Shown piece by piece: positions 33,842-41,883 of a stretch of 64,000 nt of DNA. The translations under genes and the position numbers were made by a program. Numbering within the stretch: position 1 is the first letter of the stretch; each line of letters opens with the position of its first letter. The stretch lies in contig CAZWMT010000012.1 of the NCBI GenBank assembly GCA_964635055.1, forward strand, positions 62,001-126,000, written 5' to 3'. The stretch is from JAEUJM01 sp964635055 (lineage in GTDB: Bacteria; Actinomycetota; Acidimicrobiia; Acidimicrobiales; DATDAH01). The notes under the pieces were generated by a model that did not search any database, was not told the origin of the DNA, and worked only from the letters and a program-made list of their open reading frames with translations.

Positions 33842-34816
33842 TCAGGCGGGCAGGGGGGCGTGCGACACCATGAGCTCCGCGCAGACCTCGCGGGCCAGGT
33901 CGACCACCACGTCGACCGCCGGTGCGCGGTGACGGTCCGGCAGGGCGATGCCGATCGTGCGATCCGGCATGGGCGGATCGACGTCGCGCACCGCGATGCC
34001 GGGGTCGTTCGGGTCGATGGCCAGGCGGGCCATTACCGCGTGCCCCATGCCCGACCGGACCATGGCCTGCACCGCGGTGTTGTCCGAGGTGCGGAAGATG
34101 ACGTTGGGCTCGGCGCCGACCGAGCGCATGCCGTCCTCGATGAGGACCTGGCAGGCGGTGACGGTCTGACCGATGAGGGGCAGCCCGTCGAGCACCGACG
34201 CCGGCACCGCCTCGCCTTCCGGGCACAGCGGATCGTCGGCCGGGCTCAGGACGACGAAGGGGTCGTCGGCGAGGGGGATGAACTCCCACGGGCCGTCTCC
34301 CACCGGCGCGACCACGAAGCTGAGGTCGAGCTCGCCGGCGGCGAGGCGGCGCAACAGCTCGGCCTGCTCGTCCTCCTCCACCATGGCGATGCTGAGGTCG
34401 GGCCGCTCGCGGCGGACCCGGGTGAGCAACGGCGGCAGCACCTCGACCGACACGCTCTGGAACGTGCCGATGGTGAGGCGGCCCGTGCGGCCGGCCCGGT
34501 AGCCGGCCAGGTCGGCCTCGGCGGCCGCCACCCGGTCGAGGATCGACTCGGCGTGGGCCAACAGCACCGCCCCCGCCGGGGTGAGCTGCACCGGCTTGGG
34601 CCCGCCGGGCCGCTCGAACAGGGTCTCGCCCACCGCCCGCTCCAGCGCGGCGATCTGCTGGCTCACCGCCGACTGGGTGTAGCCGAGGCGGGTGGCGGCG
34701 CGTCCGAACGACCGCTCGTCGGCGACGGCCCGCAGCGCCACCAGGTGGCGCAGCTCGACCTGGCCGAGGACCTCCGGGGCGGCGGCCACGTCAGGGGAAG
34801 AACCATTAGCACTCAT
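33842..34816 (-). CDS. LysR-family transcriptional regulator
   Basis: 324 residues. The winged helix-turn-helix is at about residues 19-78 (LRHLVALRAVADERSFGRAA, TRLGYTQSAVSQQIAALERA). The effector domain starts at about 108 (RLTIGTFQSVSVEVLPPLL) with a second half GMGHAVMARLAID. It is divergent from a small unknown gene, and a palindrome with perfect arms lies in the 60-base spacer, so autoregulation and control of that neighbour are likely. The inducer is not evident. Confidence 0.93.
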   Translation of the reverse strand: MSANGSSPDVAAAPEVLGQVELRHLVALRAVADERSFGRAATRLGYTQSAVSQQIAALERAVGETLFERPGGPKPVQLTPAGAVLLAHAESILDRVAAAEADLAGYRAGRTGRLTIGTFQSVSVEVLPPLLTRVRRERPDLSIAMVEEDEQAELLRRLAAGELDLSFVVAPVGDGPWEFIPLADDPFVVLSPADDPLCPEGEAVPASVLDGLPLIGQTVTACQVLIEDGMRSVGAEPNVIFRTSDNTAVQAMVRSGMGHAVMARLAIDPNDPGIAVRDVDPPMPDRTIGIALPDRHRAPAVDVVVDLAREVCAELMVSHAPLPA

Positions 34817-34824
34817 GATGGACT

Positions 34825-34840
34825 CGATGATAGATCATCG
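34825..34840. promoter_or_regulatory. Palindromic site in LysR divergent promoter
   Basis: CGATGAT, AG, ATCATCG: perfect 7-base arms in an AT-rich patch nine bases before the LysR start. LysR proteins bind such dyads. Prediction only. Confidence 0.5.
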
Positions 34841-34876
34841 TTGGACCTAATGGAAGGCTCGTCGTACCGTCGACCC

Positions 34877-35131
34877 ATGACCAGTCACGAGCGCATCCCC
34901 ACCTCCGAGTTCACCCACCGCGTCGCTCGCGACGGGGTGTCGGCCCACCGTCAGGAACTGGCCGACCTGGGTGCCCAGGCCCTCGCCCTCGGCGTGCGGC
35001 CCGGCGCCGCGGCCGTCCTGCTCGACCCGGGCTCGCCCGACGTCGCCCGCGAGCGGGCCTACGCCGTCGTGGCCCGGGCCCTCGGCCGGCGCCGCGCCGA
35101 GACGGCGCCGGGCTTCATCGTCGTCGCCTGA
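34877..35131 (+). CDS. Small hypothetical protein, 84 residues
   Basis: ATG 34877, 60 bases from the divergent LysR gene. The product is soluble, Ala/Arg-rich and mainly helical (VSAHRQELADLGAQALALG, RERAYAVVARALGRRRAE) with a short hydrophobic C-terminus (APGFIVVA). The codon pattern is that of a real gene: G/C strongly enriched at third positions. No family recognised. The position suggests it is the LysR target. Confidence 0.6.
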   Translation: MTSHERIPTSEFTHRVARDGVSAHRQELADLGAQALALGVRPGAAAVLLDPGSPDVARERAYAVVARALGRRRAETAPGFIVVA

Positions 35132-35217
35132 TCCCGGCGCGACCTACACGCCTGGTTCGCCCTGCCCGTCACCGCGTCAGGCACCCGTTCGGGGGCGGCC
35201 GTGGCAGGCTCTGACCC

Positions 35218-35646
35218 ATGTCGACGACGACGACCAGATCACTCGCCGCCATCCTGTTCGCCGCGGTGCTCGCCATCGGCCTCGTCGGGTGTTCGAGCAG
35301 CGATGACAGCGACGCCGGCGGCACCACGGCGAGCGATGACAGCGACGCCACCGCCACCTCCGCGGCGACCTTCGACATCGCCGCCTTCGAGCCCACCGAG
35401 GAGCAGTGCGCGACGCTCGACTCGTCACCGACGGACGAGGCCGACGTGGAGGCCCGGGCGGCGCTGTTCCCCGAAGGTCTCCAGGACGACATCAGCGAGT
35501 ACATCGGGGGCCTCCTCGCCCACAACACCTCCGCCGACCCGGACACCGGGGCGCCCACGGTGGAACCACCCGTGGCCAACGAGACCCTTCAGACCCTCAT
35601 GGCCACCTGCGCCGGCGGCGGCGGCAGCACCACCGAGGAGGGGTAG
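35218..35646 (+). CDS. Small lipoprotein of unknown function
   Basis: 142 residues. The signal peptide ends in a clear lipobox (LAIGLVGC near residue 25), followed by a Ser/Asp/Thr linker. The mature domain of about 80 residues is acidic with two Cys (EEQCATLDS and LMATCAGG) that may pair. No known domain. It stands alone between the 84-residue gene and the convergent operon at 35756-39563. Confidence 0.75.
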   Translation: MSTTTTRSLAAILFAAVLAIGLVGCSSSDDSDAGGTTASDDSDATATSAATFDIAAFEPTEEQCATLDSSPTDEADVEARAALFPEGLQDDISEYIGGLLAHNTSADPDTGAPTVEPPVANETLQTLMATCAGGGGSTTEEG

Positions 35647-35755
35647 CGACACCTCTGGGGTGACCGTCGGCGTCCCTCAGGCGCCAGTGATCCGCCGGAC
35701 CACGCTCGACGGCGGGGGTACCCCTCCGGCCGTGCCCGGCGATGCCTGCTCCGGC

Positions 35756-36169
35756 TTACTCGTCCGTGTCGGCCTCGGCGTCCGTGTCAGGCTCGGCGTC
35801 CGTGTCGGGCTCGGCATCCTGGTCGAACTCGCCGGCCAGCAGGCCGTTGGCGGTGGCCAGGGCGAAGGCCACGTGTGAGGCCTTCTCGTACACGGCGGTG
35901 AAGTAGTGCTCGGCGTTGCCGCCCTGGCCCGGCAGCGACGGGGCACCGAGCGAGCGCACCAGGGCGGTGGGGTCGTCGGGCACGGTGACCGCGGCGGCCA
36001 GGTCCTCGGCCGATGCGCCCGGCACCTCCCAGAAGTCGGCGGCGCGCTTGGCCTTGGCCTTGCCGCCCCCACCCTGGGCACCGCCCTTGGGAGCGTTGCC
36101 GCCGTTGTTGCCCGCGTTGGCGGCGCCACCGCCCTTGCCGCGGCCCGACCGGCGTCGTGAGGCGCTCAT
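35756..36169 (-). CDS. Small protein resembling the C-terminus of SWIM zinc-finger partner proteins
   Basis: 137 residues. A basic Gly/Ala/Asn-rich N-terminus (MSASRRRSGRGKGGGAANAG) is followed by ADFWEVPGASAEDL and ALVRSLGAPSLPG, and AHYF-type helices (NAEHYFTAVYEKASHVAFAL). The C-terminus repeats EPDTDA. The FW and ALVRSLG blocks match the end of COG4279 SWIM proteins, which usually sit beside this type of SNF2 helicase; here the SWIM domain itself is absent. It overlaps the 45-codon gene upstream by four bases and is third in the SNF2 operon. Assignment by context and weak similarity. Confidence 0.6.
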   Translation of the reverse strand: MSASRRRSGRGKGGGAANAGNNGGNAPKGGAQGGGGKAKAKRAADFWEVPGASAEDLAAAVTVPDDPTALVRSLGAPSLPGQGGNAEHYFTAVYEKASHVAFALATANGLLAGEFDQDAEPDTDAEPDTDAEADTDE

Positions 36170-36303
36170 GGGCGTCGCCCCGATCGTGACGGCCCGGAGG
36201 CCCCGCGAGCGGCCCGGACGAGAACGAGGTCGAGTGCGACGCCGAGCACGAGGCCGAGGGGCGTGCGCCGCCCCGGCCGGTTCGCGGTGGTGACGTGGCT
36301 CAT
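36166..36303 (-). CDS. 45-residue basic protein, coupled to SNF2 helicase gene
   Basis: ATG at 36303 overlaps the helicase stop (ATGA), and its own TGA at 36166-36168 overlaps the next ATG (36169) the same way. Overlap at both ends makes it very likely translated. The product (MSHVTTANRPGRRTPLG...) has a short hydrophobic helix (LGLVLGVALDLVLV) and a basic C-terminus (RAARGASGPSRSGRRP), so it may be membrane-associated. No homologue recognised. It is shorter than most gene-finder cut-offs. Confidence 0.6.
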   Translation of the reverse strand: MSHVTTANRPGRRTPLGLVLGVALDLVLVRAARGASGPSRSGRRP

Positions 36304-39300
36304 GCGGCGTCCTCGGCGTCGTCGCCGGCGTCGACCGGGTCGCCGTCGGGCGTGGCCACGTCGTCGACCAGCTCGTCGAGGCGCAGGCCGAGGGCCCGGC
36401 GCAACTGATCGGGGTCGAGGTCTTCCACGCTGGACGACTTGGGCAGGGCCACGTCGGCGATGCGGCGCTTGCCGGCCACCACCTCGTCGACCCGCTCGTC
36501 GATCGTGCCCGGGCAGATGAGCTGGTGGTAGATCACGGTGCGGGTCTGGCCCAGGCGCCATGCCCGGTCGCGGGCCTGGTCCTCGACCGCCGGGTTCCAC
36601 CAGCGGTCGTACAGCACCACGTGGTTGGCGGCGGTGAGGTTGAGGCCGGTGCCGCCGGCCTTCAACGACAGCACCAGCACGGCCGGGCCGTCGGTGTTGT
36701 TGAAGTTCTCGATGATCTGGTCGCGGGCGGTGCGGGTGAGGCCGCCGTGGTAGCACTCCACCGGCGTCTTGGTGCGCCGGGTGAGGTGCTTGGCGAGGCG
36801 CTGACCCCACTCGGCGTACTGGGTGAACACCACCATGCGCTCGCCCGCGGCGTACACCGCCTCGACGATCTCCTCCAGGCGGGCCAGCTTGCCCGACCGG
36901 CCGGGGAGGCCGTCGTCGTCGCCCGTGTAGGCGGCCGGGTGGTTGCAGATCTGCTTCAGCGCGGTGATGGCCGCGAACACGTGGCCCTTGGCCGACTCCT
37001 GGCCCTCGGCCTTCAACAGCAGCTGGTCGATGACCGCCTGGTAGAGGCCGATCTGCTCGACGCTCATGGAGCAGTGGTCGATCTCGTCGATGCGATCGGG
37101 CAGCTCGGCCGCGATCACCGGCTCGTCCTTGGTGCGCCGGAACACCAGGATGCCGTTGAGGGCGCGCATGGCGTCCTCGCCCTCCTTGCGGGTGGCGTCG
37201 CGGTCGGTGGACAGGTGGGTGACGAACGCCGAGCGCTGACCCACCAGCCCGGGGTTGGTGAAGTCGAGGATGGCCCAGAGGTCGCCCAGGCCGTTCTCGA
37301 TCGGCGTGCCCGTGAGGGCCACCTTGGTGCGGGCGGGCAGGCGGCGCAGCAACTGCGCGGTCTCGCTCGTGGGGTTCTTGATCACCTGTGCCTCGTCGAG
37401 GACGATCTTCGACCACTCGATGCTCGACAGGGCCTCGACGTCGCGCACGGCGGTGCCGTAGGTGGTGATGAGCACGTCGGCCCGCTCGACCTCGCCGGCC
37501 AACTCGGCCGAGGACGACCGGCGGGCGCCGTGGTGCACGAGCACCCGCAGGCCCGGGGTGAACTTGCGGGCCTCACCGGCCCAGTTGGTGACCACGGCGG
37601 GCGGGGCGATGACGAGGGCCGGGCCCTGGTCCGACGTGGTGAGCAGGTGCGACAGCATCGTCGGCGTCTTGCCGAGGCCCATGTCGAGGGCCAGGCAGCC
37701 ACCGAGGCCCACCGAGTCGAGGAAGTTCAACCACGCCAGCGCCTCACGCTGGTAGCTGCGCAGCTCGCCCACGAACCCCTCCGGGGTGGCCGCGGGCTCG
37801 GCCCGGGTCTCCGACGCCTTGCGCAGCAGGTCGGTGGCCCAGCTGGCGCCCTGGACGTTGATGCCGCCCGCGAGCGGCGTGCCCTCGAGGCCGAGGGCGT
37901 AGCGCAGCATCTCGGCACCGGTGAGCTGCTCGGTGTCGGCCCGCTCCTCGAGCGCGGCGGCCGCGGCCTCGAGGTCGGCGTGCTCGACCGCGACCCACTT
38001 GCCACCCGAGCGCACCAGGGGGCGGGCCTCCTTGGCCAGCTTGGCGATCTCGGCCGCGGTCAGCTCGACGTCGTCGAACACCACCGACCAGCGCACCTTG
38101 GAGAGCTGGCCGGCGCCGCCGCTCGACGGCGTGGACGGGTCGCTGTCGAGGCGGAGCGAGGGGGTGAGCTTGCGGGGCGACATGGCCGGCACCCGAACGT
38201 CGAAGCCCGCGGTGATCAGGGCCCGGCCCGTCACCGACATGAGCTGCCACGCCTCGTCCTGGCTCAGGATCACGTCGCCGCGCCGGTGGCTGCCCAACCG
38301 GTTGAGCTCGGGCAGCAGCCGCTCGAGCCGGCCCAGGTCGGCCTCGAGCTCGCGGCGCTTGGAGCCGGCGTTGACGAGGGCCACGTCGACCGACACCAGA
38401 CGCTTGTCGGGGCCGGGCGCGAGCACCTTGAGGTGCCAGGCGCCGCCGCTGTCGGGTGGGTCGAGCTGCACCACGATCTTGCGGGTCGAGGGGAAGATGG
38501 CCGGCTTCGCCCAGCGGTCGATCTGGCCGGCCACGTCGCCCGCCACCACCGACGGGGCGGTGAACTCACTGCCGTCGAGACGGGTGAGGAACGCCTCGGC
38601 CACCTCGGCGGGACGGGTGACGGTGGGCGGCGGCGCGGCCACCACCACCATCTGGGCGGCTTGGCGGCAGATGGCGTCGACCATCGCCGTGAGCACCAGG
38701 TTGGTGACGTCGCGGGCCTCCGACGACGACGCCACGGCCCGCACCGAGCCGGGCATGGCCCGGGCGAAGCCGGCGAGGCGGTCGGCGTCGACCAGCGCCG
38801 GGGTCCAGCGCACGTGCACCAGGCGGTTCTTCTCGCCCGAGCCCCGCCGCTTCCGCTTCTGCTTCAACAACGGCACCATCGAGCCTCGGGCGACGAGCTC
38901 GACGGCCCAGACGGCCACGGCCGAGAACCAACGGACGCTGGCGCCCAGGCGGTCGTCCTCGCTGCGGTCCTTGACCGCGGCCAGCCAGCCGAGGATGTCG
39001 CCCACGGGCACCGCCAGGCCCGATGCGTTGGGGCCGGCCGGGATCTGCACCGAGGCGTGCGGGGCCCACGGCGGCGACCCGGCCCCCACCTCGTCGAGGA
39101 ACGCGGCCAGCGCGGTGCGGTCGAGCGGGTCGGCGTGGGCACCGCCGCCCCAGGCCACCAGGCGCCCGGCCGACCACGACAGCTGCAGGCGGACGACGCC
39201 GTCCTCCACCACGGTGGCGGCGGCCGGTTCGCGGTGGTCGTCGGGGCCGTCGTCCAGGCCGTCGTCGGCGTCCTCGGGCACACCCCGGGCCCTGCGCAGG

Positions 39301-39563
39301 GCGCGGATGAGGTCGTGGCGGTCGGCCTCGAAATCGGCCACCACCTGGTTGCGCTCGGGGCCCGACAGCGAGCGGCGCACCGAGTCGAGCCCGTCCTCCA
39401 CGTCGTCGAGCAGGTCCTCGACCGCGTACTCCCACCGGCGGCGGTCGGCCTTGAGCAGCGCGCGCTGCTCGTCGGTGGCGTATCCGTCGAGCTCCGCCTG
39501 CACCAGCGCCGCGAAGGCGCGCTGGTCGAGCGGCGCGGCGAGCGTCGGGCTGTCTATCGGCAA
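36300..39563 (-). CDS. SNF2-family DEAD/DEAH-box helicase (HepA/RapA-like)
   Basis: 1087 residues. The N-terminal 550 residues are the helical and beta region of bacterial SNF2 proteins (SWSAGRLVAWGGGAH, RLVHVRWTPALVDADRL). The motor: LRSYQREALAWLNFLDSVGL (Q region), Walker A DMGLGKTPTM near 632, LITTYGT, Walker B with DEAQ near 722 (KIVLDEAQVIKNP), ALTGTPIENGLGDLW, then the helicase C domain with VVFTQYAEWG, LSLKAGGTGLNL and DRAWRLGQT. These enzymes move along DNA or remodel protein-DNA complexes. The start is TTG 39563 and uncertain; downstream GTG codons are possible. It is first in an operon with two small genes. Confidence 0.92.
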   Translation of the reverse strand: MPIDSPTLAAPLDQRAFAALVQAELDGYATDEQRALLKADRRRWEYAVEDLLDDVEDGLDSVRRSLSGPERNQVVADFEADRHDLIRALRRARGVPEDADDGLDDGPDDHREPAAATVVEDGVVRLQLSWSAGRLVAWGGGAHADPLDRTALAAFLDEVGAGSPPWAPHASVQIPAGPNASGLAVPVGDILGWLAAVKDRSEDDRLGASVRWFSAVAVWAVELVARGSMVPLLKQKRKRRGSGEKNRLVHVRWTPALVDADRLAGFARAMPGSVRAVASSSEARDVTNLVLTAMVDAICRQAAQMVVVAAPPPTVTRPAEVAEAFLTRLDGSEFTAPSVVAGDVAGQIDRWAKPAIFPSTRKIVVQLDPPDSGGAWHLKVLAPGPDKRLVSVDVALVNAGSKRRELEADLGRLERLLPELNRLGSHRRGDVILSQDEAWQLMSVTGRALITAGFDVRVPAMSPRKLTPSLRLDSDPSTPSSGGAGQLSKVRWSVVFDDVELTAAEIAKLAKEARPLVRSGGKWVAVEHADLEAAAAALEERADTEQLTGAEMLRYALGLEGTPLAGGINVQGASWATDLLRKASETRAEPAATPEGFVGELRSYQREALAWLNFLDSVGLGGCLALDMGLGKTPTMLSHLLTTSDQGPALVIAPPAVVTNWAGEARKFTPGLRVLVHHGARRSSSAELAGEVERADVLITTYGTAVRDVEALSSIEWSKIVLDEAQVIKNPTSETAQLLRRLPARTKVALTGTPIENGLGDLWAILDFTNPGLVGQRSAFVTHLSTDRDATRKEGEDAMRALNGILVFRRTKDEPVIAAELPDRIDEIDHCSMSVEQIGLYQAVIDQLLLKAEGQESAKGHVFAAITALKQICNHPAAYTGDDDGLPGRSGKLARLEEIVEAVYAAGERMVVFTQYAEWGQRLAKHLTRRTKTPVECYHGGLTRTARDQIIENFNNTDGPAVLVLSLKAGGTGLNLTAANHVVLYDRWWNPAVEDQARDRAWRLGQTRTVIYHQLICPGTIDERVDEVVAGKRRIADVALPKSSSVEDLDPDQLRRALGLRLDELVDDVATPDGDPVDAGDDAEDAA

Positions 39564-39698
39564 CGGTCCATCGACAATCTGGTTGCTCCGCTTCTTCGGT
39601 GGGCAGTCCGTTTTCGCCCACGGCTGTGCGCCTCACCCCGACCGCCTGCCGGCGGGTGGCCACCTGGCCCTCCACCCTGGTCGGTGAAACCCACGACC

Positions 39699-39730
39699 CC
39701 ACGAGGCACCCCGGGGGGCTCGCCTCGTGG
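39699..39730. terminator. 9-base hairpin downstream of the methyltransferase gene
   Basis: CCACGAGGC (39699-39707) and GCCTCGTGG (39722-39730) with a 14-base G/C-rich loop. It lies about 75 bases beyond the end of the methyltransferase gene (minus strand) and before the helicase gene. No T run. Confidence 0.55.
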
Positions 39731-39803
39731 TACAGCATACCCACGTGTGGCTGAAGTACCGCCCGCGGCGGGGGCCGGGCCCGGGCCTCCTGACCCCTCC
39801 CCG

Positions 39804-41639
39804 CTAGCGCCGCCTCGCCAGCACCCGGTAGGTGTTGCCGCGGTTGCTGCGCTGGATGAACACGTTGGCCACCTGATCGGCCAGGAAGGCGCCGGCCAGC
39901 AGCGGCGCTCCGGCGGCGATCACCAGGATGCGGGCCAGGCCCCGCAGCGGCGAGCCCTTGGGGGTCCACGGCGCGTCGGCGGGCACGAAGTGGTTCAGCC
40001 ACAGCCAGGCGCCGATCACCAGGTCGACGGTCTGGTGGGCGGTGGCCCGATCGCGGGCCACCACCTCGAAGCCGTGGTCGGCGAGCTCCAGCTCGAGGCG
40101 CCCCAGGGGGATGAGGTGCTGGTGCTGCGGCTGGAACCACGGGATCCACCAGCGTCCCAGGATCCGCCCGAACGCGCTCTCGGGGTCGGGCAGCTCGATC
40201 AGCAGGTGGCCGCCGGGCTTCAGGGCGACGGCGGCGGCGTCGAGCTCCTCGAGCGGCTCGCGGGTGTGCTCGAGGTAGTGGTGCATGCTGACCACGTCGT
40301 AGGTGCCGGCCATCGACGGGGCCAGCTCGGGGAACAGGCCCCGGTAGCCGTGGTCGACCCAGCCCCGGCGGGCGGCCTCGTCGATGCTGTCGCTCAGGTC
40401 GAGGCCGTCGAAGCCCGTGTCGGGCCAGCGATCGCGGGCCACCAGGCAGAAGTGGCCGTGGCCGGCGCCCACGTCCAGCCATCGCTCCGGCACGGTGTGG
40501 CCCTCCACCATCTCGGCCCGCCCCACGTAGGAGTGGTCGGTGGCGCCGAAGATGAACTCGGTGAAGTCCTCACCGAGGCCGTCGTAGAAGTCGCGGTAGT
40601 AGTAGTCCAGCCCCTCGATCGACAGCCGCGGGTTCTGGAAGATCACGCCGCAGTCGCCGCACTCGTCGAGCACGAACTCGCCCGGCTTGTACTGGAGCAC
40701 GTCGGTGGTGCGCAGGCGCTCGGTGAGCTGCGTCGACCCACAGATGGGGCAGTCCTCCCGGCGGGGCTCGAACAGCCGGTCGAGCCCCAGCCGGAGCTGC
40801 TGGTCGTACCACTCGCGGCGGCTCTCGATCGGGTCGGGTTGGGGCGGCGGCTGCCAGCGACCGGTGACCGTCTTGAACCAGCGCACCGGCTCGAGCATCC
40901 AGCGCAGCGCCACCCGACGGCCGAGGTCGGCGGGCGCGACCGGCGACGCGGACAGGCCGATGGCCGGTGCCGCGCTGTACGCGGCGAGGGCGGCCAGGCC
41001 CCACGGCGGCGCCAGCACCATCCCCGCGGCGATGGTGGCCCACTGCAGCACGGGTATGCCGAGCACGGCCGGGGTGGCGGTGTTGAACAGGGAGGTGATG
41101 TAGGCCCGGCGCTGGTCGAGGTCGAGCGGATGGGTGGTGAGCCCGGGCGCGACCGCGAGGTCGACGCCCACCGGCGACAGGCGCTTCAGCTCGATCTCGG
41201 CGGCGACGAAGGCCACCGGGTCGAGCCCGTCGGTGGCGGCGATGTCGGAGCGCTCCAGCACGTCGGCGTCGACCAGCAGGGCCCGCCCCGCGCCCCGGCC
41301 GGGCGCGAGGCGCGCCGTCCGGTAGGTCTCGGGGTCGACCAGCGCCGCCAACTCGAGCGCCTCCTCGGTTTCGAGGTCGCCCGGCACCAGGTCGACCACG
41401 TCGAGGCCCTCCCGGCGGGCGAAGGCGCTGGCGGCCCGACGGGTGGCGTCGCCCACCGTCACGCCGGCGGCGGTGACGAAGCGGTGCGACCCGGCGACCG
41501 GCTCGTCACTCGGCTCGAGCGTGCGCAGCGCGCCGAGGCGCCTGCGGGCCCGGAAGGCGTCGCTGACCAGGTACGCGATCAGCGCGAGCAGCAGCCCCTT
41601 CAGCAGCCGGTGGCGCCGGCCCTCCTGCGACCGCCTCAT
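39804..41639 (-). CDS. Membrane-anchored zinc-ribbon SAM-dependent methyltransferase
   Basis: 611 residues. The N-terminal 250 residues include a short hydrophobic helix (LLKGLLLALIAYLVSDAF) and a long membrane region around 175-220 (VLQWATIAAGMVLAPPWGLA, ALAAYSAAP). From about 290 there is a zinc ribbon (CPICGSTQL, CGDCGVIFQNP) of the sort found before class I methyltransferases. The SAM site is WLDVGAGHGHFCL, with YDVVSMHHYLEHTREP as the motif after it. A C-terminal hydrophobic segment follows. Membrane lipid or glycan modification is likely, and it is next to the glycolipid-type locus, but the substrate is not shown. Confidence 0.85.
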   Translation of the reverse strand: MRRSQEGRRHRLLKGLLLALIAYLVSDAFRARRRLGALRTLEPSDEPVAGSHRFVTAAGVTVGDATRRAASAFARREGLDVVDLVPGDLETEEALELAALVDPETYRTARLAPGRGAGRALLVDADVLERSDIAATDGLDPVAFVAAEIELKRLSPVGVDLAVAPGLTTHPLDLDQRRAYITSLFNTATPAVLGIPVLQWATIAAGMVLAPPWGLAALAAYSAAPAIGLSASPVAPADLGRRVALRWMLEPVRWFKTVTGRWQPPPQPDPIESRREWYDQQLRLGLDRLFEPRREDCPICGSTQLTERLRTTDVLQYKPGEFVLDECGDCGVIFQNPRLSIEGLDYYYRDFYDGLGEDFTEFIFGATDHSYVGRAEMVEGHTVPERWLDVGAGHGHFCLVARDRWPDTGFDGLDLSDSIDEAARRGWVDHGYRGLFPELAPSMAGTYDVVSMHHYLEHTREPLEELDAAAVALKPGGHLLIELPDPESAFGRILGRWWIPWFQPQHQHLIPLGRLELELADHGFEVVARDRATAHQTVDLVIGAWLWLNHFVPADAPWTPKGSPLRGLARILVIAAGAPLLAGAFLADQVANVFIQRSNRGNTYRVLARRR

Positions 41640-41665
41640 CGTCGTCCTCCCCCGTCGAGGTCACC

Positions 41666-41838
41666 GTTCTGGTGGCTCGCATCTGTCGTCAGCGTCATGA
41701 TCCAGCCACCAGAAGCAGCGCTCCGACGTTCTGGTGGCTCGCACGTGTCGTCAGCGTCATGATCCAGCCACCAGAAGCAGCGCTCCGACGTTCTGGTGGC
41801 TCGCACGTGTCGTCAGCGTCATGATCCAGCCACCAGAA
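41666..41838. repeat. Three tandem 62-base repeats, each a hairpin
   Basis: Each unit starts GTTCTGGTGGCT and contains the exact complement AGCCACCAGAA after 26 bases; arms are at 41667-41677/41704-41714, 41729-41739/41766-41776 and 41791-41801/41828-41838. Copies differ at only two bases (ATC versus ACG in the loop); the third lacks the 13-base tail. It lies between the glycosyltransferase stop (41884) and the methyltransferase start (41639), where a terminator is expected. Confidence 0.9.
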
Positions 41839-41883
41839 CGTGTGGGGTGGGGTGGTGGGCAGCGGGGCGGCCGGGGGTGGTGG

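Noticed and set aside
36525..41762. A 1745-codon open frame on the plus strand
   Set aside because: It is the antisense of the SNF2 and methyltransferase genes, which have clear domains; it has Gly/Ala/Arg/Val/Gln/His-rich composition and no motif.
41666..41838. CRISPR-like repeat array
   Set aside because: The 62-base units are contiguous and identical including the loops; there are no variable spacers and no cas genes.
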